Below are positions 35,601 through 43,600 of a DNA stretch of 64,000 nucleotides, piece by piece. The DNA comes from Deltaproteobacteria bacterium. Its GTDB lineage: Bacteria; Myxococcota_A; Polyangia; DRWM01; JAAZOP01. The first letter of the stretch is position 1. Every line of letters begins with the position of its first letter. The stretch covers positions 62,001 through 126,000 of the forward strand of contig JACRCX010000099.1 of the NCBI GenBank assembly GCA_016218815.1, given 5' to 3'. The notes below the pieces were generated by a model. That model worked only from the letters and a program-made list of their open reading frames with translations, made no database searches and was not told where the DNA came from. The position numbers and the translations under genes were made by a program.

Positions 35601-37047
35601 TCGGTACTCCGGATTTCAGGCGGACGAAGTGGAGTATGGGTTGGCTCTTCCGGGCGGGCGGGACCTCCGTCCGGGAACGGCGTACGCGGAGGTAATGGAG
35701 GTCGCGCCGGAAGGGGATCCGGTGCACGGCGCTCGTTCCTGGCCGTTCACGGTGGCCGGCCCGGAGATCACCGCGATCAGCCCAGGCAGCGGCCGCATCT
35801 GCCCGACCGTGCGCCTCACGCCCGCACCCGAGTCGCCAAGCGCGCTGAGGCATGTCTGCAGACGCTACAACGAAGGCTTGCCAAGAGACGACGTCGCGGC
35901 GCAGGAGTTCTGCGTCACCGGGCACGACCTGAGGGTGGACGGCTGGGGTACCCCGAGCATCCTGTTTGAGCGCGACGACGGAGCGCGCGACTTCATGTAC
36001 GGTCCCGTCGTCGCGCCCGGCACTCCGACTACCTGGACGGAGTGGACGGACACCCGGCTGTGCTTCTTCGTGAGCGACGCCCTCCGCATCGTTCGCCTCA
36101 ACGCTCGAATGGGCGTCGCCGTGGTGTACCCGCACGGGCCCGCGAACTGCACGGCGAGTCATGGCTGCTACATCACGATCACAGGCAGGGGCGGGCCCGG
36201 CGGGGGAATCGACCTCGACCACTGGGTGACCGGCGATGGCGACGCTACCGAGATTACTTGCCACCCGGAGGGCCTACCGGTGGGAATGCGAGGCACGATC
36301 ACGCTCAGCTCCGACCGCCACGGATGCTCATCGCCCGGCACTGATCTCTACAAGTGCCCCTTCACGATCAGCTACGATGACACCTGGGGCGACCCAGAGG
36401 TTCATCGGTCGCTTGAGCCCGCTGCACCCAGCAACGTGTACGAGGTGTTCGGAACGGTTCTTCCCCCGACGGGCTTCGGCGGCGTCGCCATTTCGGGCCA
36501 CGAGGTCTACCCCGACTTCTACGAGGGCGACTGCCGGGTTCTCGCGATCATCTCGCATCGCAGCGGCTCTCCGGGCAGCGAGACGTACCACATGTGGCTG
36601 TACAAGAACCTCAGTCCGGACTTCAGCGAGCCGTTCACACCGGTGGCCGATTCGTCCGTGATGCAGTTTCCGCAGTGGGTCGGCACGACACCGCCCTACG
36701 AGAGATTCGACCTAATCCGGGTCGAGAGCTTCTTCGGCGGTTCCGTCGCCATCGCCTCTCTCCCGCAGGCCGGCACGCTGGGCGCCCACCTCATCCACTT
36801 CTGGGTTTGGGACACATACAACGGCATCTCATACGCGAATCCGTCCAGCGGGAATCCCTACTGGGAGGAGGTCGCGCCCGAGACCTTCTACATTGACCAC
36901 CGGGCGCAACTGTTGTCGATTGCAGGGGGGTACACCCCGAACGGCATTGCATCGTTACAGTTCAGGTTCGAGTCGGACGAAACCGTGGTAGCGCGAGATT
37001 TTCCGGTGTGGTTCATGCCGCCGGATCCGCCGCCGCCGAGTCCATAG
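32674..37047 (+). CDS. Large lipoprotein with two MAM/immune-inhibitor-A-like beta domains
   Basis: 1457 residues. Signal peptide with lipobox GAAC (Cys21), then a Pro/Glu-rich stretch. Two related jelly-roll domains follow (about 45-245 and 255-450), each with a stretch like SVWHWLDAE/SFWHWYHFG, GGWVEVWDGT/GGLVEVFESN and WYVDTVAV/WFLDDVQI, typical of MAM-like domains of secreted bacterial proteases and adhesins. The remaining ~1000 residues are beta-rich and unassigned; several Gly/Asp motifs occur. No protease motif was recognised. GGGAGAGGAGGGAACC precedes the ATG. It is followed by the FGE-like lipoprotein gene after 15 bases. Confidence 0.78.
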   Translation: MVGRLKMMAVVSWCLVAGAACIPEPPSPPPTPEFPEPAQPSLRPADDAEVIASWDFGGCKTDWTVDTAVGTPWTCGPILRGPAGDRTGEGDGWGVGMSAAPAGLTETTLTSASITLDGTNANAFTLSVWHWLDAEALAGRSETGGGLVEVFESNLEGWVAVAPYGGYDGPVVAPGTSIAGEEGFTDARVERVWRRSFFDLSPWAGRTIRVRFRAGLGTLTPGDGWFLDDVQILRGGIVEDVVDTDLSTCGAGAVIRFPFRTCDEGFATQGISSSWACGPATALAAYPEAPVGDGPQFDVDDSGLLFATAPSGLYYPLEASELVSAPMDLSGCQGRTTSLSFWHWYHFGPNAGGWVEVWDGTAWQVVTPLRGYGGPVTAAALRLGSSHDGFISPDDQGSGWRFEVFDVSPYANPAFRVRFRFFAGLQRRPGWYVDTVAVSTFALEDVPRLDGDPSKPACGFDANTYQQPAFGSRVPDPCVAGTPVVPWTTVFVQPDQPAPKTSAGGSEIAVDPGPSGAESSERSGFPETIATTTVVFDVPGSGAVCIEIRNGSRDPTTRVGAGTAALDGQLVIGSDRLTSSATLLRERQAVGGGPHKLVIDVQQANPPNVIGSKPGAGSAERYFSYQVLYQAGNALPRRLPGSGPGTIANFSTARWRDLRVGKFELNTTLPAIGEPGQDYVVPYVLQIADPDTCRQVRQISGIFAVPAETRRGIEEAIGTAGFAWDGRDDDGHPVQGDRVVVRLFATAGMSGQDVVPLPGPMELHWGSLPFPFNPNLGPPGGDPTLITVPATVLAWARFYLRPRVDGIATVGACTIGGVGVPSCAPNAQWLSTSPGRGSFEETGRVMRLTGYFLPADTTRSYEVDFAQGSAAWMAPVTSTGASWWIEARMPVLGDGRPAGTSNPDAWDPMASVSVLYGGTEMSGGARSFTFRGPSFTGIDPEGDGEWFPGDGMTLWGELFATYRMNFLIRQDGVVSGRYSGFQADEVEYGLALPGGRDLRPGTAYAEVMEVAPEGDPVHGARSWPFTVAGPEITAISPGSGRICPTVRLTPAPESPSALRHVCRRYNEGLPRDDVAAQEFCVTGHDLRVDGWGTPSILFERDDGARDFMYGPVVAPGTPTTWTEWTDTRLCFFVSDALRIVRLNARMGVAVVYPHGPANCTASHGCYITITGRGGPGGGIDLDHWVTGDGDATEITCHPEGLPVGMRGTITLSSDRHGCSSPGTDLYKCPFTISYDDTWGDPEVHRSLEPAAPSNVYEVFGTVLPPTGFGGVAISGHEVYPDFYEGDCRVLAIISHRSGSPGSETYHMWLYKNLSPDFSEPFTPVADSSVMQFPQWVGTTPPYERFDLIRVESFFGGSVAIASLPQAGTLGAHLIHFWVWDTYNGISYANPSSGNPYWEEVAPETFYIDHRAQLLSIAGGYTPNGIASLQFRFESDETVVARDFPVWFMPPDPPPPSP

Positions 37048-37062
37048 ATGGAGGTGACCGAG

Positions 37063-38178
37063 ATGGGGCCCGTTGGCTTCGAGCGCCGGATCCTGGCAGG
37101 AATCGCCTGTGCCGTCGTGAGCACCGGTTGCTACGGCAGCACCGCCGACTGCCCCGACGTCGAGCAGGGCGACACGGTCGATGCCTGCGGGGTTGGCTGC
37201 GCCGATCGCGAGTGCGGGCCGGACCCGGTCTGCGGCTTCTGGTGCGGGGAGTGTGCGCCCGGGAAGTCCTGTTCCGCCGACGGCCGCTGCGTTGCTCGAT
37301 GTTCTCAAGAGTACTGCGACGAGGTCCTGGTGCCGGAGGGGCAGATGATCACTGGCTTGCTCATCTCGCCGGACGATTCGGTGCGGCTTCAGGTGATGCT
37401 GAGCGCTTTCTGGATCGACCGCTACGAGGTCACCATCGAGCGCTACCGAGCATGCGTGGACGCAGGCGCCTGCCTGCCACCCGACCCGGACTGCACGCGC
37501 CCCTACCTCGGTGACGCGGGCGGTGACGAGTCGTCCTGGTGGTACGACGATCCGGGCTTCCTCTCGTATTCGTACGACTTCGAGCACCGGCCAATGGGTT
37601 GCCTGTACTGGGATGATATGGTCCAGTACTGTCAATGGATCGGGCGTCGCCTGCCCACCGTGATGGAATGGCGCAAGGCGGCGTTCGGTGGCTGTGAAGT
37701 CGGCGGAGATCCCGACTCGTGCGACGTCACGGAGGATCTCCGGCCGTTCCCTTGGGGTTTCGATCCGATCGACTGCGATCGCGCCATGGTGGGTGGCTGC
37801 GCGGACCAGCCACTCCCCGACACGCCCGTCTGGCCGGTCGGTTCCGCTCCCCTTGGCGCGAGTCCGTACGGGGCGTTGGACATGGCCGGCAACGCCGGTG
37901 AGGCCCTGGCCGATTGGGGCGCTCCAAGTTGGGAAACGATGCTCGCCGGATACGGTGAATGCGAAACCGGGTGCCGCGACCCGGCGGGTCCGGGAACTCC
38001 CGAGGGGTACGGGGATCGGGCCGTCGTTTGCCCGTGGGGTAACCTGTCGGTGGTCGACACGGATGCCTACTGCTACATCCTGGGCGGTGCCGAGCCCCGC
38101 GATGCTACGGTCCATCCCGGTGATGGTCCGTACGCGGAGGTCGGTTTTCGCTGCGCGCGCAGCGCAGACGGGGAGTAG
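37063..38178 (+). CDS. Lipoprotein with formylglycine-generating-enzyme-like domain
   Basis: 371 residues. Signal peptide with lipobox STGC (Cys23). A short Cys-rich segment (about 45-85, with eleven cysteines) is followed by a sulfatase-modifying factor domain: SAFWIDRYEVTIERYRACV, MGCLYWDDMVQYCQWIGRRLPTVMEWRKAA, then WPVGSAPLGASPYGALDMAGNAGEALADWG and the terminal GFRCARS. The arrangement is that of secreted FGE-like proteins. The active-site cysteine pair of true FGE is not obvious, so catalysis is uncertain. The ATG at 37063 has GGAGGTGACCGAG in front. Confidence 0.85.
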   Translation: MGPVGFERRILAGIACAVVSTGCYGSTADCPDVEQGDTVDACGVGCADRECGPDPVCGFWCGECAPGKSCSADGRCVARCSQEYCDEVLVPEGQMITGLLISPDDSVRLQVMLSAFWIDRYEVTIERYRACVDAGACLPPDPDCTRPYLGDAGGDESSWWYDDPGFLSYSYDFEHRPMGCLYWDDMVQYCQWIGRRLPTVMEWRKAAFGGCEVGGDPDSCDVTEDLRPFPWGFDPIDCDRAMVGGCADQPLPDTPVWPVGSAPLGASPYGALDMAGNAGEALADWGAPSWETMLAGYGECETGCRDPAGPGTPEGYGDRAVVCPWGNLSVVDTDAYCYILGGAEPRDATVHPGDGPYAEVGFRCARSADGE

Positions 38179-38195
38179 TGCAAGGAGAGCCCGTA

Positions 38196-39452
38196 CTACG
38201 CTGTGCACGTGCCGCGGAGACAGGTCTGGCCGGCGGGGCAGGCGCTGTCGCACGTGCCGCAGTGGAGCTCGTCGAAGAGGAGGTCGACGCAGACGCCGCC
38301 GCAGTCCGTTTCGCCGGAGCCGCAGCTACAACCGTCGTCAACGACGCCGTCGCAGTCGTCGTCGAGGCCGTTGCAGACTTCCACCGCCGGCACGCAGGCG
38401 CCGTGCGTGCAGAGGTCGGTCGACTCGCCGCAGTCGTCGACGGTCGAGGGGTCGCCGTCGTCGCAACCCGCGCCCAGGGTGACGGCGCAGGAGCCGGCCT
38501 CGCACGCGACGGAGGTGCAGAACAGGCCGTCGTCCCGGCAGTCGGCGTCGGCGGTGCACGAGGCGGGGCAGGAGAGGCCGTCGTCGACCAAGCCGTTGCA
38601 GTCGTCGTCGCGGCCGTTGCAAATCTCCGCGGACGGCGTGCAGGCGCCGCAGTCGGCAGGGCAGGCGTCGCCGCCGGCAGTATTGCCGTCGTCGCAGGCT
38701 TCGCCGGATTCCAGAAGGCCGTTGCCGCAGAGGGAGACGGCGGGCGCGACGGACGCGCACTCGTCGAGCGAGGGATCGCAGAAGTCGAAGGTAGCGGGGT
38801 CGCCGTCGTCGCACGCGGGGACGGGACCGGGAAGGCACAGGCCGCCCGTGCAGGTTTCGGCGCCGTCGCACAAGAGGCCGTCGTCGCAGTCGGACTCGGA
38901 GGTGCAAGGGGTGACGGTGCAGGCCGGGGACTCGTCCAGGGCGCCGTCGCAGTCGTTGTCCAGGCCGTCGCAAACCTCGGGGGCGCCGGGGAAGACGTGA
39001 GGATCGGTGTCGACGCAGTCGAGCGGAACGGCCCAGCCGTCGGAGTCGCGGTCGGACGGTGCGGGAACGGCGACCACGTCGTCGGCGCCGTCCCCGTCGT
39101 GGGCCACGTGGAGCAGGACGGCGGAGTCGTCGGGTCCGCGATCGAAGCGGAGGACGTCGATGAGATACCCGCCGACGGTGGCGACGAACGAGCCGTCGGC
39201 GGCGACGGAGACGGCGGAGGGGGCGGCGGGGCGGGTGGCGTTGCGCAGGCGCAGGGGGAGGCCGGGCTCGCGGACGGCGCCGGGTTCTCCGGAGACGGTG
39301 AGGCCGCCGTGGGTGTCGTCGACCAGCGACAACCGGAGCGGGTCGATGTCCGGAGGGTATGGCAGGGGGCTGGCGTCGCAGCCGGCGAGGACGGCCGCGG
39401 CCGCGAGGGCGGGCAGGGCCGGTCGGATCGTCTGGTACCAGCGGGTCGTCAT
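38196..39452 (-). CDS. MopE-like Cys/Asp-repeat lipoprotein (copy 2)
   Basis: 418 residues. Lipobox LAGC (Cys24). After ~125 residues of beta-rich sequence comes a Cys-rich region with metal-binding motifs of the MopE type: CDGLDNDCDGALDE, CNGRDDDCNGLVDDG, CNGLDDDCDGVVDDG, interleaved with CDDGDPAT and CDDGNTAGGD. The last 44 residues (CSCGSGETDCGGVCVDLLFDEL...) are nearly identical to the end of the neighbouring gene, so the pair arose by tandem duplication. Putative calcium/copper-binding surface protein. It starts 47 bases after the stop of its paralogue, so the two are probably one transcript. Confidence 0.85.
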   Translation of the reverse strand: MTTRWYQTIRPALPALAAAAVLAGCDASPLPYPPDIDPLRLSLVDDTHGGLTVSGEPGAVREPGLPLRLRNATRPAAPSAVSVAADGSFVATVGGYLIDVLRFDRGPDDSAVLLHVAHDGDGADDVVAVPAPSDRDSDGWAVPLDCVDTDPHVFPGAPEVCDGLDNDCDGALDESPACTVTPCTSESDCDDGLLCDGAETCTGGLCLPGPVPACDDGDPATFDFCDPSLDECASVAPAVSLCGNGLLESGEACDDGNTAGGDACPADCGACTPSAEICNGRDDDCNGLVDDGLSCPASCTADADCRDDGLFCTSVACEAGSCAVTLGAGCDDGDPSTVDDCGESTDLCTHGACVPAVEVCNGLDDDCDGVVDDGCSCGSGETDCGGVCVDLLFDELHCGTCDSACPAGQTCLRGTCTA

Positions 39453-39498
39453 CGTCCGTGCTCCGTCCCCACCCTGCCCCACTTCCAGGGGAATTGCA

Positions 39499-40401
39499 CT
39501 ACGCCGTGCAGATGCCGCGCAGGCAGGTCTGGCCGGCGGCGCACGCGCTGCCGCAGGCGCCGCAGTTCAGCTCGTCGAAGAGCAGGTCGACACAAACGCC
39601 GCCGCAGTCCGTTTCGCCCGAGCCGCAAGAGCACCCCTCGTCGACCACGCCGTCGCAGTCGTCGTCGATCCCGTTGCAGACCTCCGCCGCGGGCGAGCAG
39701 CCACCGTGCGTGCAGACATCGGCGGCCTCGTCGCAGACGTCGACCGTGGCCGGGTCGCCGTCGTCGCAGGGGACGTCGGGGAGCACGACGCAGGCGCCGC
39801 CGACGCAGCTTTCGGTGGTGCAGAACAGGCCGTCGTCGCAGTCGGCGTCGGAGGCGCAGCCCGCGCCGGCGGTGCAGACGCCGCGCAGACAGGTCTCGCC
39901 GGCCGCGCAGGCCATGGCGCAGGCGCCACAGTTCGCGTCGTCGAAGAGCAGGTCGACGCAGGCGCCACCGCAGTCCGTCTCGCCCGCGCCGCAAGCGCAG
40001 CTCTCCTCGTCCACGAGCCCGTCGCAGTCGTCGTCCAGGCCGTTGCAGACCTCGGCGGCGGGGGTGCAGACGGCGGGGTCGGAGACGCACGCCCCGGCAT
40101 CGCAGCTCGTCCCGGCCGGACAGTCGGCGTCGGCCGCGCACGCCCACGGCTCGGGCTCGAACTCGCACACCGCGTCCACGCACACGCCCGCCGGACAGTC
40201 GGCGTCCGCAACGCACTCGGGCATGCACCACCCGCGCACGCACGTCGCCTCGTCCGGGCAGGCCTCGTCGGCGGCACATTCGACCGCCCGCGCCGTCGAG
40301 CCCGTCGCCCCACCGTCGTCCTGGCAGGCCGGACCGACCAGCAGCACCGCGAAGAGCACGCTCACGACCACCAGCACGATCCTCGATCCCGAATTCGTCA
40401 T
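39499..40401 (-). CDS. MopE-like Cys/Asp-repeat lipoprotein (copy 1)
   Basis: 300 residues. Signal peptide with lipobox GPAC (Cys26). A Cys-rich repeat region carries CNGLDDDCDGLVDEE and CNGIDDDCDGVVDEG and two long modules of the form CGxGETDCGGxCVDLLFD...CGxCxxACAAGxTCLRGxCTA. It is the first gene of a probable two-gene operon with 38196-39452. A -24/-12-type sequence lies about 60-75 bases upstream, facing a divergent sigma-54 activator. Start ATG at 40401, with a GGGAC ribosome-binding site. Confidence 0.85.
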   Translation of the reverse strand: MTNSGSRIVLVVVSVLFAVLLVGPACQDDGGATGSTARAVECAADEACPDEATCVRGWCMPECVADADCPAGVCVDAVCEFEPEPWACAADADCPAGTSCDAGACVSDPAVCTPAAEVCNGLDDDCDGLVDEESCACGAGETDCGGACVDLLFDDANCGACAMACAAGETCLRGVCTAGAGCASDADCDDGLFCTTESCVGGACVVLPDVPCDDGDPATVDVCDEAADVCTHGGCSPAAEVCNGIDDDCDGVVDEGCSCGSGETDCGGVCVDLLFDELNCGACGSACAAGQTCLRGICTA

Positions 40402-40462
40402 CGTCCCTTCCTCCCCGCCGGGCTCCGCCCGACGACTCGGCCCTCGGTCAACTGCCCGAGGG

Positions 40463-40478
40463 GCAATCCTTTCGCCGG
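40463..40478 (-). promoter_or_regulatory. Possible sigma-54 (-24/-12) promoter
   Basis: On the minus strand: CGGCGAAAGGATTGCC, with GG at 40476-40475, GC at 40464-40463 and exactly ten bases between. The TTGC block matches the -12 consensus; the -24 side (CGGCGA for TGGCAC) is weaker. It would start transcription near 40451, about 50 bases before the MopE-like gene. The divergent neighbour is a sigma-54 activator, which fits. Chance matches to GG-N10-GC are common in GC-rich DNA. Confidence 0.4.
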
Positions 40479-40643
40479 TCGCCACGCACCACGCACGGAC
40501 ACACCGGACAAGGCATCGCGGCGGGCAAATGCGAGGACGGGGCCAAGAGTCATCTGCCTGAAATCTCGCTGATTACGACGAAGTGGTGGACCGAAGCGGT
40601 TCCTGTTGTAATGAAAGAGGACATGATGTAACGATAGGGATAC

Positions 40644-43600
40644 ATGGTTCTCTTCCACCGGTACGAGCTGATCCGGACGGTGCAGGAGGGGGTGCACCTC
40701 GCCAAGGACCTGCTCGACCCGGACGGCGCGGAAGTGGTCCTCAAGGAAGTCCGGGCGGGCGGCGATCGGACACGGGACGAGCTGGTCCGCGAGTTCCGGA
40801 CGGTGACCGGGATGCGGCACCCCGGCATCGTGCGAGCGCTGGACTTCGGCGGCGACGCCTCGGGGGCGTGCTACCTCACGATGGAGCGGGTGGACGGCGA
40901 GCCGCTGGACCGGGTCGTCGCTTCGGCCTCGCCCGTCCAGGTGACCGATCTGTTCGTCCAGGCCGCGGACGCTCTGGCCTGGGCCCACGGGCACGGCGTG
41001 TTGCACGGCGACCTGAAGCCGGAAAATCTCCTGGCCCGGCTCGGGCCGCCGGTGAAGCTCACGGTCATCGACTTCGGGCTGGCTCGCCCGCTCGCGGGCG
41101 ATGCCGATTCGGCCGGCGGCTCGGCCGGCTTCCTGGCTCCCGAGATCCTCTCGGGCGCCCGGCCGACGGTGGCCACGGACCTCTGGGGCCTGGGCGCGGC
41201 ATTCCTGGCGGCGCTTACCGGAGAGCCGCCCCGGCCGTTCGCGGTCGGTCCCGTCCTCCGGCATCCTGCCGTGCCCGCCGCGCTCGCCTCGGTGCTGGAA
41301 TCGCTCCTGGCGCCCGATCCCGTGGTGCGGCCGGTCGATGCGCACGCGGTCCTGCGCCGCCTGGGTGCGTCGCCCACCGCGGGCCTGTTCGACCTGCCCC
41401 TCGCGGGACGCCGCACGGACCTCGACCTCCTCTGCCGCCGGCGTCCGGGCGTCCTCCTGCTCCGCGGGCCCGAGGGGACCGGGCGGACGCGCCTGCTGCT
41501 CGAGGCGCGCCGGCGTCTCCAGCTCGAAGGGCGACTCGTCGCCGCGACGCGACTCTCGGCGGGCGACGGGCGTTCGCCGGCGATGATGGCGCGTCTGTTG
41601 CGGGTCGTGGCGTCCTTGGCGCAAGGCGAGGCGCCGCGCGATCCGGCGCCGTCCAAGCCGTGCACGTCGGAGGACGCGGTGGCGCTGCTGCGTTCGGCGG
41701 CCGCGGCCGGTCCGACGTTCTTGCTGGACGACGTCGACCTGGCCTCGCCGGCGGAGCAGGAAATTGTCCGGGCGGTGTGCGTGTCCTGCGCCTCCGAGCG
41801 TCACGCGTCGCTCGTCGTCGTCTGCGAGCCGGGCCCCGTCGCCGACGAGCTGCGCGTCGCCGTCGCCGGTCTCGACGTTCTCGACCTGGCGCCGCTCGAC
41901 GGCGCCGCGGTCGGCGCGTTGGTCTCCGCGGTGCTGGGGCGGTCCGACGACGACCTGGCCCGCATCGTCCAAGAAGGTTCCGGCGGCCTGCCGTCCTGCG
42001 TCGTCGACATGCTGCAGAAGCTGGGGGAGCGCACGGAGCGAGGCGAGGTTGACGCGAATTCTTGGCGACTCTCGCCGGGCGCGGCGGGGCTCGTCCGCCG
42101 GCGGGTGGCGGCGCTGGCGCCCATCGACCGCGAGGGTTTCGGCGTGCTGGCGGCGCTGGGTCGTCCCGCGCGGGAGGACGAGCTGGCCGCCTGCGCGGCC
42201 GGATTCGACGAGGCGGCGCTGCGGCGGCTGGAGGCCGCGGGCTTCGTTGTGCAGGGGTCCGAAGGTTGGAGGCTCCTGGCGCCGGCGACGGCGTCCGCGG
42301 TGCTGGGTCCGGACGCGCGGGTCCTGCACGCCCGTCTGGCGGAGCATCTGGAGCGGCGCGGTGCGCACGCGGACGAGCTCGACCGTCACCGAGCGGCGGC
42401 CGGAGACGTCGATGCGGCCTTGCGCGCTTCGTCGGTGCTGGCGTCGCGCGGCGCCTTCCGGGAAGCGTTCGAGGTGCTGGCGCCTTTCCGGGGCGTCGTG
42501 CTGGCCGCGGCGGGCGTGCGACCGGATCCGGCATTGACCTGGGCCGAGACCGCCGCGCGGGCGGGGGAGCACGCGGCGGCGCGCGAGGCGTTCGAGGCGC
42601 TGACCGGGCATGCCGACGCGGGGGTGCGGGCGCGGGCCTCGCTGGGGCTGGGAGAGGCGCTCGAGCGGCTCGGGGAATTGGGCGGCGCCCGGACGCGGCT
42701 GGAGGCCGCGCTCACGGGACTCGACGCCCCGGCGCAACGCGCGGTCGCGCGGCTGCGCCTGGCGCGCATCGCCGGGCTCGGCGGGGACTTCGCCGCCGCC
42801 GCGGAGCACGCGCGCGCCGGGCTGGCGGAGCAGGCGGGCCACGCGATCCCGCTGCGCGTGCAGCTCGGCAACGCTCTGGGGCGCCTGGGGTCGGCCGACG
42901 AAGCGCTCGAGGCGCTCGAATCCGCCTTCCGGGATGCAGAAGCATCGGGCGATCGACGGCTGATCGCCGCGACGGCGGGGTATTTCGCGATTCTCCGCTC
43001 GAGTCGGGGCGAGCTGGAGGCGGCGCGCGACCTGTTCGTGCGCGCGCTCGCGGAGGCGGAGGCGGCGGGGGACACCGCGGCGCTGCCGGCGCACCTGCTC
43101 AACCTGGCGGGGGTCCACCAGTCGCTGCAGGAGCCGGCGGCGGCGATCGAGCTGTTGCGGCGGGCCGAGACGCTGGCCCGGCGTCTGGGACGCGCCGGAC
43201 CGCTGGGTGCGGCGCTGATCAACCTGGGCAACCTCTATGCCGAGCTTGGGGCGGACGACGAGGCGCTCGCCGTCGTGCGGGAAGCTCGCGAGCTTGCGGA
43301 ACGCACGGGAGTACGCGCGGTGGCGGCGCAGGCGGCGCTGGTGACGGCGGAGCTCGAGGCGCGGCGGGATCCCGAGCGCGGGCGGCGTTCCGCGGCCGAG
43401 GCGCGCGCGGCGTTCGACGCGATGGGGGAAACCGGGCGAGCGGCGGAGGCGAGCTGCGTGGAAGGCGAGATCGCGCTGGCGCTGGCCGACATGCCGGCGG
43501 CCCGCGACGCGCTGGCGCGCGGCCGTGCGTCGGGCGGTCCCGGCCTGGGGCCGCGCCTGGACCTCCTGGAGGCCGGGGTGCTTCGCGCGGAAGGCGCGGC

